NCBI GenBank assembly: GCA_002633005.1 | Contig: NMRA01000034.1 | Location: 1,015,766 to 1,079,765 of the forward strand | DNA: 64,000 nucleotides | Reading direction: 5' to 3' | Source of the DNA: Phoronis australis | Lineage: Eukaryota > Phoronida > Phoronidae | Part shown: piece by piece, positions 15,001 to 24,829 of the stretch | Layout of the letters: each line of letters begins with the position of its first letter | Position numbering within the stretch: position 1 is the first letter of the stretch | Made by a program: the position numbers and the translations under genes | The notes under the pieces: model-generated | Databases searched by the model: none | What the model was told of the DNA's origin: nothing | Seen by the model: the letters and a program-made list of their open reading frames with translations, nothing else

Positions 15001-17951
15001 AACAAGTAATTAAAGTATATGTATTCTGAAAGAAAAAAGATCAGAGATTATAAAAATATTTTTATCTATATGCCATTATTATTACACTATTACCTTTTTA
15101 AGTCAAACTTTGATTTTTAAGAGACTCCTTTGGTCGATTTTCATGAATCCCTTTTTAAATGAAAACTTCTACAATTTACCTAAAAACGCTGCTAGGAAAT
15201 TTCGATTACACTTAATTTTGTTTCTATGCCAAATTGACTCACAAACCTAAAGTATTCTTGTAAAAAACAGCCGTCTGATTCGTCAATCTTACAGTACACA
15301 AAAACTGTGCATTTAAAAGGAAAATCCTAACAGCATTTTTGACATTAGTATTTACAAATCTTAAACTTGGAAAGTTTCAGTGAAATTTACCAAGCGGTTT
15401 TCGAGAACTCATATTCCCAAGGTCAAATTAAGTCGATTTGCCGAAGGCGATAAAAAGAGAAATACGTCGCAAGTTAATTACTTGATAAAAGCTTGTTTTG
15501 GTTAATATAACCTATAAATGCCTTAACAATGTTCGGTATTTCAACATTCACTCACAATGTCAACTAAATTTGCAGTGCGTAATTAACTTAATTATCACAA
15601 AGACTGTTGATGTGCTAGCAGTGAAAGGCATTCTGTTCGGTTAGGAATGTTGAATGTGCGATGCAGTGCGAGAACGCGGTCCAAGGATAATACTAGTCTG
15701 AAGGAGGATAATAGTTTTATTACATACTTTTCTACTGATACTACTGAGTCTGTTACAATCCATGCAATCATACACTTATATAGTGACATACATGAATCAT
15801 AACAGGATACACTGAACAAACATGTTTACTACAATTCCTCATGTTGGGGATGTATTACATAATACACATGCACTCATCCTATATCACTCCGATATGAGAT
15901 CATACTCTAGCAAAAATGTTTTAATTTTGTATGTGGGTTTGATTTACCTCGAGTTAACTATGTCACAAGGCAGAGCCAGCAGTAAATAGGCCAACAGTTC
16001 ATTGTATACACACCACGCGCTGAGGAGAATGACATCAAGAAACCTAGTACAAAATGGACAATAAAGATAAAGCAAGTCGGTGGTTAAAATGCCATGAGCA
16101 CGAGATCGAAATAGCGGGGAGGATTTATCTTTTTTAACAACTTGCTGTGTCAGTGAACACAAAATCACAGGGGCAGTTCAGCGACTCGGACTCGGTGCAA
16201 TTCATTCTCAATGGTCGTAAGCATGCAGATACAAAACTCCCTCAGGGTAAATGTTTTATCTTTGTTTTCTGCGGCATCTTTCTATGCTATCTACACCTCC
16301 TTGATTCAATATTATAGCGACTCGGTGAATGAAAGGACCGAGGGTGTATATGGAGCTGCTCTATGCCTGGGGCCAGGAGATTGGATTTAAGCGAGAGCTC
16401 TGTAACCTTTGACCTCAGATAAAAAGTGAACAACTTCCATGCTATTGAAGGTGTTTGAACGGATTTAAAATCTTTTTTTCTCGTTACATGGTATATATTT
16501 CACATTTAAAATTCCCCGAGAATGAAGATAAGGTATTTTGGCTAGACATATGTGAAATATTGTAAGAACGTACAATTTTTGTGGAAAAGGTTTCAAATAT
16601 TGTTAAATGTCCAAGACAAACTTAAAAAACAAACAGTAAAATTCAGACAAGAACATGCATAATGCACAGACCACAATTTTGTGACTGTATGACCATTTGG
16701 AAAAATAGGCGATTGGTCTGGTAATTTTTAGCAGACCGGCAGCAGGCCGCATGGAGCACAGCCAACTTCAATGTGACAGGCTTTTGAATATTCCGTTTAA
16801 AAATACTTCTTTTCCTGTTTTTTGTTTGACTTTCATCAGTTTAACTGCAATAATGAAACACTACTTCATTTGCAAGAATTTAAAAATATACCTCAGCGTG
16901 TAGCAATGATTTGCTATGGTGAAAATATGTAATTCGGAACAGCATCAAGAATTTGGGAAGCGAAAACTTCTTCAAAAAATTGAACTTTCTTGATCTTGTA
17001 ATTTGAGACAAGGGTGATTTGGACATTCACCATATTTCTCAAATTTTGGACAATGTGCATTCAATCTACAAAGTGGGAAATTTCACCTTCTTTCTGGTGA
17101 TTCTTGAATTTGGGACCACCAATATTGTCTATTTTTAGAATTAGGGATAAGCTCTGACCTTGAGCAAAGTATGAATTAATTTTCAATGTCCCAAACTGGA
17201 GAGAATTTTTATAGTACTTGACCCACGTTTCTGATCCAAGTGACGACCACAGAGGAAACTGAATTACCTACTCCTAGCTGACTGTTGTTACCCTACTGGG
17301 TGGAGATGACTGATTGGTTGGACAAAAAATTGTGACCAGAGATGTACGCTGGATTTTTTCTAAAATTGGACAAAGTTCAGTGATGCAGTTGTTCTAGTTT
17401 GTGCACTCGGCTTTCAGATAAGGTGGACTTCGCCATACTTACATGAAATCTCTCCGTCCAACTGGATCTGACTATGTATGCACTACTAGTACTTAGCTTA
17501 GTACTAGTAGGTTATAACCATTTAATCTGTGATTCTTATTTCTACGTCTATAAGAAAATTGGTAAAGGCCGCAGACATTTTGTCCTTAACGCTTGTTCTA
17601 AATTTAATCCTGCAGAGAGCACACTCTGTTTGCAGACTGGAGCTTCAAAGAAAGAGGACATGTCTAGAACCACTGAAGATGAGTTCAACTTACAAACAGT
17701 TTGTGCCACTGTCCCTTTTCTTTGATCAAGTATTTATACGATGCACCAAGCAAACCGAATGTGTACTTCTTCTCTGGAACGTCCATGAAACTTTTCACCT
17801 CTCTGTGATCAGACGACTTTGGGCCAACCTTGTGATAGTCCCGATGCACAGTTTGTTCAAGAATAGCTATTTTCAAGTCATAGTGTGGACTCACAGGTCG
17901 TGCAATCACAGCTCGCTTCAAACAATAGCGGGCAGATAACGTCACTGACAT
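2890..17951 (-). CDS. Mitochondrial-clan cytochrome P450, complete 10-exon gene
   Basis: The product is a heme-thiolate monooxygenase, expected in the mitochondrial matrix with electrons supplied by adrenodoxin. Exons on the minus strand are 17951-17694, 14166-13970, 13069-12879, 11637-11437, 8791-8622, 7556-7393, 6049-5971, 5127-4968, 3791-3748 and 3003-2890. All have GT/AG borders and consistent phases and sum to 1578 nt (525 residues), the usual length for this clan. Landmarks seen: basic N-terminus MSVTLSARYCLKRAVIAR; I-helix AGVDTT at 335-340; ExxR as ESMR at 391-394; PERW at 445-448; heme loop FAYGVRGCIG at 465-474 with Cys472; then RRLAELEL, typical of mitochondrial P450s. Oddities: the heme loop has Ala where the family has Gly (FGxG), and the usual LYP after ExxR reads KNA. 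The substrate cannot be told; CYP10/11/24/27-type families are all possible. No lesion was seen, so it looks functional. Confidence 0.93.
3748..3791 (-). CDS. P450 exon 9 (residues 474-488)
   Basis: This 44-nt micro-exon has acceptor TATTCCAG|GT and donor GCAAGG|GTAAGT. It encodes GRRLAELELHLLLAR, the helix L segment after the heme cysteine. The RRxAELE sequence marks the mitochondrial clan. Confidence 0.93.
4968..5127 (-). CDS. P450 exon 8 (residues 421-474), heme-binding loop
   Basis: The acceptor is TATTGCAG|TCG and the donor ATCG|GTTTG. It encodes NDPKVFEDPHVFRPERW and then SLPFAYGVRGCI with the proximal heme-ligand cysteine at residue 472. Most residues match the mitochondrial-clan consensus; the FAYG in place of FGYG is the one unusual site. 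Confidence 0.95.
5971..6049 (-). CDS. P450 exon 7 (residues 394-420)
   Basis: This short 79-nt exon has acceptor TTTTCCAG|C and donor CCTCG|GTTAGT. It encodes KNAVVPLFVRMISRDVVIGG and YHIPAS, the beta-sheet segment after helix K. In most relatives the first residues are LYPVVP; here the LYP is replaced. Phase fits both neighbours. Confidence 0.88.
7393..7556 (-). CDS. P450 exon 6 (residues 340-394), helices J-K
   Basis: The acceptor is CCTGCAG|ACG and the donor ATGCG|GTATGC. It encodes TSNTICFALVDLANNP, a Q/E-rich helix J, LPYLKMVIKESM and two bases of the ExxR arginine. The arginine is completed by the first base of exon 7 (CG+C). Confidence 0.94.
7911..7951. repeat. 41-nt segment shared with 62513-62553
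   Basis: This intronic block in the P450 gene is about 80% identical, over 41 nt, to a block at 62.5 kb, sharing CAGACGTG and GGGCCCATTGCAC. A 9-bp inverted pair (GTCTGATGC/GCATCAGAC) sits at its left. It is probably part of a dispersed SINE-like or MITE-like family. Confidence 0.45.
8289..8422. mobile_element. MITE-like element with 11-bp terminal inverted repeats
   Basis: The sequence begins GGTTGCATAAA and ends with its exact reverse complement TTTATGCAACC, 134 bp in all. A further GCATAA/TTATGC motif occurs inside. No coding capacity. It lies in P450 intron 5. Confidence 0.5.
8622..8791 (-). CDS. P450 exon 5 (residues 283-339), I-helix
   Basis: The acceptor is TTGATAG|CT and the donor GACACT|GTATGT. 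It encodes ARDHFNEKMNEI, then the start of helix I with LTPKEIYANVCEIMLAGVDT. It joins exon 6 in phase 0 to complete the oxygen-activation motif AGVDTT. Confidence 0.93.
9454..10071 (+). pseudogene. Penelope-like element ORF, N-terminal part (frameshifted)
   Basis: This 205-codon frame contains NLSNHNLTDSEVSLLSKGLN, FCPTKPNIDKDELL and KEIIIKAADNGSAVVIMDKQ, which are characteristic of the region before the reverse transcriptase core in Penelope-like elements. It would form the N-terminal half of the polyprotein that copies the element's RNA. It ends at TGA 10069-10071, where the continuing homology is in another frame, so the copy is probably inactive. Confidence 0.88.
10068..10351 (+). pseudogene. 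Penelope-like element reverse transcriptase, partial, shifted frame
   Basis: The frame overlaps the previous stop (ATGA) and runs into the gap. It contains RFYLLPKIHKEGNPGCPIIA and CPTEKISQFADYHLQQFVPT, matching the early palm motifs of Penelope-like reverse transcriptases. The frame offset from the preceding ORF is one base, so a single indel separates the two. Catalytic motifs further downstream are not present in the visible sequence. Confidence 0.88.
10352..10518. other. Assembly gap (167 N)
   Basis: This is a run of N inside the Penelope-like element. The flanking inverted repeat is a likely reason for the assembly failure. Confidence 0.99.
11437..11637 (-). CDS. P450 exon 4 (residues 216-283)
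   Basis: The acceptor is TTTCTAG|CC and the donor GTAG|GTATGT. It encodes VCYFLFEKRLGIL, matching the helix E segment of mitochondrial P450s, then helices F-G and HAWQTIFDV. It starts phase 1 and ends phase 1. Confidence 0.92.
12879..13069 (-). CDS. P450 exon 3 (residues 152-216)
   Basis: The acceptor is TTGTAG|A and the donor GAGA|GTAAGT. It carries ENEEWYKYRHAL, the WxxxR motif of helix C (W and R contact a heme propionate), and ends in FYKWAME. One base completes the incoming codon and one is left over, matching its neighbours. Confidence 0.92.
13760..13929 (-). mobile_element. tRNA-derived SINE-like repeat
   Basis: Reading the minus strand from 13929, GCCTATGTAGCTCAGTG resembles a tRNA A box and GGTTCAATTATTGG a degenerate B box at the right spacing. 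A non-tRNA body follows and ends near a small hairpin (CTTACTCTT/AAGAGTAAG at about 13763-13787). Loop and stem changes make a working tRNA unlikely. It lies in P450 intron 2. Confidence 0.55.
13970..14166 (-). CDS. P450 exon 2 (residues 87-152)
   Basis: The acceptor is TTTGCAG|AAAGAAG and the donor TC|GTGAGT, phase 2. It encodes KEDAAKYGPVFKEKI, the helix A/beta-1 region found as KYGPIFRE in mitochondrial P450s, and ends in YALLTS at the B-helix. A tRNA-like SINE begins only 41 nt beyond the donor. Confidence 0.9.
14314..14506. mobile_element. MITE-like element with about 47-bp terminal inverted repeats
   Basis: The outer 47 nt at each end are inverted copies of one another with about ten mismatches: the left begins ACTGGTAATTGCTCGCTTGA and the right, reversed, begins ACTGGAATTTGCTTACTTGA. 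Both arms end in TCTCTCAC. It has a total length of 193 bp and no coding frame. It lies in P450 intron 1. Confidence 0.7.
14662..14765. repeat. Minisatellite, 26-bp unit x 4
   Basis: Four tandem copies of a 26-bp unit containing CCAACTTGTGCCCCTTCTAG are essentially identical; only the first unit differs (GACC for GGCC). Such uniformity points to recent expansion. It lies in P450 intron 1. Confidence 0.97.
17694..17951 (-). CDS. P450 exon 1 (residues 1-86), start codon
   Basis: ATG at 17951-17949 has A at -3. The first 21 residues are rich in Arg/Lys and Ser with no acidic residue, like a mitochondrial presequence. Later residues SFMDVPEKKYTFGLLG match the proline-rich hinge before helix A. 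The donor is TTT|GTAAGT, phase 0. Upstream, a pyrimidine-rich stretch ending in TTTTAG about 25 nt before the ATG could be the acceptor of a 5' UTR intron. The frame stays open back to that AG without another Met. Confidence 0.85.
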
Positions 17952-17969
17952 GGTTGTTAGCAGAACAGC

Positions 17970-19300
17970 AATGCTAAAATAGATTGAAAGATGGGTTTAT
18001 CAGCAACATCTATGTGAAAAAGATCCCACACGTACATTAGTTTCAGTATGGGGATCACAAATCAAGTTTGAGTTGCACTTTTTACCCGTATCGTTCTTTA
18101 TCTGTGCCTTAAAGCTATGCTACCATACAGCTAGCAGACTATCCAATGTGAGGTAGCCAATGTTCCTGAAACGTCATGAGTGACTGAGCAATGATTGAAT
18201 GAACGTAAGCAGTTATATCAAGTATATCATAATACTAACAGGACACAGAATGTAATCTTTAGATGAGCTGGTTCACATTGAGGCCTGATGACACACAGAT
18301 TCTTGGTGCAACAAACTCAAGTGAACACTTGACATTTCCAGTAAAACTCAAATTATATAGCCGATCCTCAGCTCTTAAAGTGTATTTTGCATGCTAATTC
18401 CTTATGTCTGTGATTGCTTGGTCAAATTAGACAGAAACACATCAATAGATAGGCACAACTAATACAACGACGATGTGAATAGCCTATATGGCTATATAAA
18501 GGCTTATAAAGCAAGTTGAAAATTGCCAATGTTTTTAAGAACAAATTTTGTGTCAAAAATGATCGGTCCTCAGTAAATCACCCAACTGTGTCCAGTAAGT
18601 ACCGTGACGTGGTGTTTGGCAATAATTTATGAGCCCCCAAGGGCCAAGGTACGTAATTAGTGCAAAGGGGGACTGCAGTGCAGGTGCAAATAGGTGACCT
18701 TTGCCAAAGGTCACCTATTTGCAGAATTTTTTGTCTTCACATTTACAAGTTGTCAGTGAATACAACTACACTTTGTTTAGCGTAGACGATCGCCCTAGTT
18801 GTCGTACAACGATCACTTAATACCCAACACCGTTAACTTACTTTGACCGTTAATGCCGTTCAAGAGTTACACAACTTGTGCAAACCCCATCTGCATTAGC
18901 CAACTTTCGAACAAGCGCCCTCTGTGCTGCAGCATTGTTTCTAGCTTTGAATAATAGACGGCGCACACATCTTAGGTTGTCTCGCAACTACATGTAGGTA
19001 GCCTCGAACTGTTTCATTGAAATATTCTGATAATGCACTGGAGTAAAGCTGTGGAACAACTTTCCAAACCACCTGAGGCATCTTTGTGGATTAAAGCAGT
19101 TCTCTCAAGTGGTCTCAGTTTAATTCTCAAGGATTTGCGAATGTGATAGCTGTGATATCTACAGAATTTTGCTCTAAATAACTGTTCATCTTATCACCTT
19201 TTAATAACATACACTCGTGTATTTGTGAGGTTTCCAAATGGTCATGTAGCGTACTAACTTAGTCATGCTTAAAACTTTTTGAAAACATTTGTAAATAAAT
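17970..19300. other. Upstream region of the P450 gene
   Basis: No coding exon was recognised. The stretch probably holds the P450 promoter and any 5' UTR exon (minus strand), but no TATA box or other element stands out enough to place. It contains the hairpin at 18686-18722. Confidence 0.4.
18686..18722. repeat. 37-nt perfect hairpin
   Basis: Two 18-nt arms, GCAAATAGGTGACCTTTG and its exact reverse complement, are separated by one base. No coding context. Confidence 0.95.
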
Positions 19301-20278
19301 TACTATTACCATTTTACCATACTTTATTGCATTCGAGGCCAGAGGCCCAAAGTACAATATCAAACATCAGTGTATACAAGCACAGTTAAATACAAAACAT
19401 CGAGTTAAACAATTTTTTTTTCTGCACAGTCGCTAAATATACGAGCTTTACAATGTTTGATCAGGAGTTTTCATAATTTTGTTGAAGTATAGGACAGGGT
19501 TTTGGTAGTCAAAGTTTACAGTCATATATTGGTAACGGGGGTCTGGCATAAGCATTAGTCACCAACAAAAGTGCAGTTCGTCTTCAACGTAGTTCATATT
19601 ACAGAAAACGAAAATTCTATTACAGTAATATATTTTGTTTTTCCTTACCGTTTCCATTTACTAAATGGTTCGCACAACGAAACCTTGAAAATTTTTGTAC
19701 AATATGGCGAGGTAAATTGAACTGAAAGTATTCCTCTGAAGGGTAATTTAGTTTGACAGATTTAAAATAGAACTCGTGGTTTTCAAGAATGTCAACTTCC
19801 CAACCTTATAGATAACAGTCAACAATTCTCTGGGAAATTTATTTTAAAAAAAAGTTACTTCACATGTCACACCTTGATTTATTCACATATCATGTAAACC
19901 CTACTTGGACAAAAGCGATCTGATTGAGGAAGCCCAGTTACTGCCAAGAATAAATAGCATATCATACACAGCTTAGACATACCTGCCTGACGGCAATTTC
20001 AGTATCTTAAACCAATACTTTATACATGTGATGAAATCTTTTGTAAACAGTGGATGACGCCCGCACTCATTTGATGCGGCTGCATTGGAGCAAAAAGTGC
20101 TCACACCAAGCACCACTTTATATAATTTCATGTGTAAACGTTCTATGCTGTCATACTCTTTAAATTCCCAGGTTTCAGCCCCATAACAAATTTTTCGATA
20201 AATCATTTTATAAAATAATTCAAAACATAGACCGTGTGGTAGGTTTCGACATCGGTTACCTAACTTAGAAATGGACAC
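19300..20278 (-). mobile_element. Decayed non-LTR retrotransposon, C-terminal region
   Basis: The minus frame 20278-19973 contains ICYGAETWEF, SIERLHMKLYKVVLGVS and NAAASNECGRHPL, the conserved stretch after the reverse transcriptase domain in jockey/CR1-type LINEs. Below 19970 the homology continues in broken frames (NWASSIRSLLSK, INQGVTCEV, RFRCANHLV) toward about 19320, ending near LYFGPLASNAIKYG. Nothing of the reverse transcriptase core is seen above 20278, so the copy is 5'-truncated and has several frameshifts and stops. Confidence 0.85.
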
Positions 20279-20279
20279 A

Positions 20280-23129
20280 AGACATTTACTTCCTTAGTTG
20301 CTTTGAAAATGTAAATAGTTTGACTATGGCTAGCCACGTGTGCTAACGCTTGTTTGTATTTCTATCCGACTTTAAATGAAGTTTGACCTCTACTACTACT
20401 ACTACCATTACTATTAGGCCTACTGGTTTACTACGCAATATAGCGCTAGTTTTCCCTAAGGAACGCTTTCAGAGCGTTTTTTTGGGTATCGCGGAACCCC
20501 GCATTTTCCCGTTAATACGCTGTCACGTATAATGAGCAGTAGAAGACGCTGTAAACAATAGCATTAGCCAATCACAAACTCAAACTGAAAAACACATTTC
20601 TGGTATACCCGCTCTAGAAGCCGCTGATACATCTACCACAGGTACTGGAGTGGATGATAGACAGAAAGTAACGGCTTGGTATAAGTTCAGACAATAAAAA
20701 CGTATTTACATGCTTGACATGCATCAAACGTTTTTCACCAATGCTTCCAGGGTCCTGGAAAATCAAATTACTGAGGTTTTAGTCAATAAAGTACAAAAAA
20801 TATATAATATGCTCTATTTGTTTTGAAAGACAGGATGTCATGTTAAAAGGACATCATTTGAGAAGACCTTTCAATAATGCCGGTTTGCGTAAAAATTCGT
20901 TTTGTATTGATTTTAACGAAAATAAAACCGAAAGAGTGTTTTTAACTCGTGTGCGAGTAGAACCACATTATTTTGGTGAGTTAAACAACATGTGAGATTG
21001 AAGTCTAAATAACACAAAGTAATGGCTGAACGTACACACCAGGAAGAAGAACTTACCTCACATTTATCTGTTCGCTTTTAGCCAGCTTACAGGACGATAT
21101 GCAGTAAGAGGGTAGAAATCACACCTCTATAATATTCAACTTTTGGTCTAATTTTTGGAACAACACAAATTTGTGCTCTATAATACTTTCAATGAACTCA
21201 CCCAAATTATTTCAAAAGTCTTACTCTGACTTTTCTTCAATGTGGAGAAGGGCGGCGGTGGGAAGACGAGAGGAAATTGTTGGCGGAAGATTGGGCCAGA
21301 GTTTGACGAAGTAGAATTTGTCCCTGTCGAAATGTCTCATTTCTGTGGCCCTGCAGTGTGTCCTGAGTGTGATATGGGGTGAGAATCTCTGGTAAAAGTC
21401 GACGAAAACTAACCCAAAAAATAGAGGTCCGCCTTTATGCTACTTTTTCTACCATTTGCCTCACAATCCTAATTTATTATGCCTTTTATAAAAAATCACA
21501 ACAGTTCCTACATTCGGTCAGTTCAACTAGCTTGAAAACGTAGCCATTACATTTTCAATATGAACAAAAAATCGGTACAGGTAAATGTAATTAAAAGTAG
21601 TTTTAAATTCTACCACTAGGTAGCGGTATGATTTTAAAAAATCATATTTTTACTATTATTCTTCTCTTTTGATTTGTTTAATATTACCAACAGTGTTTAA
21701 ATGTGTTTTAAAGTGCACGAGACAATATTTCATATCACGTATTGAACACAAACTCTAAATTTCATCGTTTGGTCATTTTTCACTAAATTCCCTTGACAAC
21801 TTACAAGAAAATGTCAACTTTACACACCAGAGTTCTTACATATGAAAAGCACACTGAGTCATAATAAAATTGCCTGGCGAAAGTACTCACGCAACCTTTT
21901 TGAAGTTCCTACAGCTAAGGGCCCACTGACTATGTTACAATGCCTATGGAGATTACTATAGGACGGAAATGTACGACATTCCTAGTCAGTCACTGACGTC
22001 CCATATACTTGGCTCCAAAAAGAAGCTTAGTTGCAGAGCTCGTATGTCATCTGTTGTAGTTCACACTGACAGGCCTAATATCACTGTGTAACAACACAAT
22101 AATAGTAGTAAAAGCGGATTTAAAAGGGGGAATGCTCGGGCCCCACTTCGGGAAAAAAGAAGCCCAAAACGCTGTCGACCCTGCTGCAGATAGGAGTGGC
22201 ACAGCACGCTGGACGCTTTTTTCGGCCGGACTCTGCTCGAGCAACCCTCGCGACATCCTACAGTCTTCCGGTGGCTTGTATGTGAAGCAACCTGAATTTG
22301 TTACCTGCCAGGTTCACCACTGTAAAACATGACGAGGCCACGGCCCTGTCTTTTAAGGCCACTAATAATAAGGTCCGAACAAGCATGACTCGTCTATAAG
22401 TTCAGGAATTCAGCGCCTTCAAATTTCGCACAGTCCGCAGATATGTAGTCGGGGATACGTAATTGGAATGTTTTACATTTGACTCTGTATGAAAAAACTC
22501 GCAGAGGGTCTGCTTGAAACATAGTACTTGAAATTTGTAGAACTTTTTATTCAAGTTGTTCGAGAGTGAGTCACCGACCACCCTGAAATGAAGAGGCAGA
22601 CGATAATTGGTTGCAGTGCGGACAGACGAAAATATTCATTGCTATTTTAAAAGTTGATTGATTATTTTTTGCAGATAAAATTGAGGGTGTTTTTTTTCAT
22701 TTTCTATGCATGAATTGGTTACCGGGAGTTCCGGACACAGGCTTTACACGATATATCTTGCCTAGATAATGTTATTTTTATGTCGCATGAGAATGCAATG
22801 CACAAACTAATGATCACTAACGTAGCCACAGGGGGCCTTGTTCATTGCAACCCAACTGAAATTCATTTCAAATTTGAGTTTGGTTTCCCTGTTCATTGCA
22901 AAATAGCCCCAAGGTTGCCAATCATTTCAGGCCCCGGACACCAACAATTTCGCGTTTTGTCCCCTCCTGTTGAGTACTAAATCTGAATACGCAAGTGCTA
23001 ATGGTCACAATTTAATCACCAATATCTAACGCATTGTGTATTATCCGTTGAAGTTGTTACTCGTTTTTCGCTAACCGATCGACTCGTATGATATAACATT
23101 ACTAATATCTATGCTTGTAATCGATAACG
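20280..23129. other. Intergenic stretch, no gene recognised
   Basis: Only short frames occur. A (TAC)n microsatellite-like patch lies at about 20390-20420. A GC-richer patch at 22100-22270 has no recognisable product. Confidence 0.45.
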
Positions 23130-23559
23130 GCACGTTCGGTTGCGTTACCTGACACCTGACGGTAGACGGAGTTGTTGGAATTATCCAATGACGTCATTGG
23201 TTTCACACGCAGTCTGTTCAGCAGTTCACAACACGGGCTACTGGTGTCAGCTTATCGCTTGAATTCATCGTTTAACACCAATAAATCACCAAACTTCAAT
23301 GTAAAACCATTAAAAATACAACGAGTTCTTATAAAAACGTGTTGTTTTATTTCGCTGTTACGGATTTATTGGTATTTGGACACACCGTAGCCTACAAAGT
23401 TCGGTAGGCCACTTTACCAAGGCCCGTAGCAGGAGTTTGGGGTCTGTTCGGAGATAAATTCGAAGCATTCTTCCGTGAAATACAATCAAGAGAACCTAGC
23501 TCTGTGTTGTTTAGACTTTGGTTTTTTGAGTTCTAGACACATAAAACGCTTGTTTTCCC

Positions 23560-23665
23560 GGCCAATGGCTCAGAACCCAATCAGGCCCGTCGCGGCCGGA
23601 CTGACTCGTCATCCTGGCCAGTGGCTCGGAACCCGATCAGGCCCGTCGCAGCCGCCAGGACTGGC
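23560..23665. repeat. Tandem duplication of about 56 bp inside copy A
   Basis: Two consecutive units share GGCTC(A/G)GAACCC and ATCAGGCCCGTCGC. The corresponding site in copy B (about 54924) has only one unit, so this duplication arose after the copies separated. Confidence 0.8.
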
Positions 23666-24446
23666 ACGAACATAAGCCAGCTTGAGTTGGAAACTAAACC
23701 TCCTGTCACGAAAACACCATAATAGTCAGTGCTGTAGAGGTAAAAGTAGAGGTAAGTAGGAGCCGAAAGCTCACCGTATCACCTTGAGCACTGAACGTAA
23801 CTTACGGTGCCAAAAGGTGGTTGGCTGCGCCTACATGCGCCTACGCCCCACTACAACACTGATAATAGTGATCCAAAGAAATAATGTGCACGTAATTATT
23901 TACGTGAATTAGCCACGAAACTGAAAATCTACTTAATAGTCGGGGGCCGCGAAGTCGCGTTCCCCTTCCACAGACCGTCATGATTTGAATAATGTATTTA
24001 TATTTCTAAATAAAGATTCCCCTAACATGTGCATATAAAATCGAGTAATTGTTTCGCAACAGGTTTCTTTCGCAGTGCGGGTTTATTCATTGCTGGCCGG
24101 GACTTCTCACTTTTTGCACTCACGAATTGGCCTACTGCAAAGGCATTACAAATTGTACCTAATGAGACAGACTTTGTTTCAGTTTTATATAAGCATTGGT
24201 TAGGATGAGAATAATTTATTTTGAAACAGAACGCAGAATACATGTCAAAAGTCGCCCGGCGCCAATCCTGACTTAGTCAAGAGCTCATCCGACGAAGACT
24301 CACGGGTCGGATCGTTCGGTTTCACAGGCTATCAGTACGAACCGGAATACATTGATCAAGAAATATAGCTAGAGAGATGCTGCGAACATGCACAGAGGTA
24401 TGGGAAGTTCTTTGGTAAGCCGGAATTCTTCAGAGAAAGCACTGTC

Positions 24447-24642
24447 GACGAAATGCCGGCCACAGACACGGAGATGTTTCACGGCCTGATACTTGCTATT
24501 AACAGCGTACCTTTCATTGTTAACTACTGCGAGCCACTTCCTAAGCATTTCGGGCTCTCGAGGAAGTCGAAAAAACGATATACCCGCTTTCTTCGCAGCT
24601 TCGTAGCTCGGCCGGACAAGCGGGAACGATGCACTGCAATAT
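24447..24642 (-). pseudogene. THAP zinc-finger domain, frameshifted (copy A)
   Basis: The minus strand shows CIVPAC (first zinc cysteines), AGISFFRLPREPEMLRKW and HLRVCGRHF with the CxxH ligand pair: all parts of a C2CH THAP DNA-binding domain. Relative to copy B there is a 4-nt excess just after the first cysteines, so the first pair and the remainder fall in different frames. In THAP transposases this domain binds the element ends. Confidence 0.8.
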
Positions 24643-24829
24643 AGCGGCATTACTGAACACTGCAGACGAACCACTGACGTCGCTGCGTCGTTTCTCACCT
24701 TTCTCACAGGTTAACGCGACACCTCTCGGCAAGGTGAGGTCGACCGTATCAGAGGCGATGTGGATATAGACTGATTAAGGCGGTAAAAAAGACTAATTAA
24801 ATCGGGTGGCATTCTCATTTAACTCGAAA

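Larger units (their letters stand above)
23130..24826. mobile_element. Kolobok-like THAP transposon derivative, copy A
   Basis: The sequence aligns along almost its whole length with 54541-56048 in the same orientation. Its right end (TGGCATTCTC followed by atttaac) matches copy B's terminal repeat and again abuts a TTAA. The left terminal repeat present in copy B is missing, so homology begins abruptly near 23130. A THAP domain is encoded near the right end on the minus strand; the rest shows no transposase catalytic domain, so it would be non-autonomous. THAP plus TTAA suggests the Kolobok superfamily (inference). Confidence 0.75.

Noticed and set aside
17529-17939. 136-codon plus-strand frame
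   Set aside because: It lies antisense to P450 exon 1, which has homology, a start and a matching splice phase.
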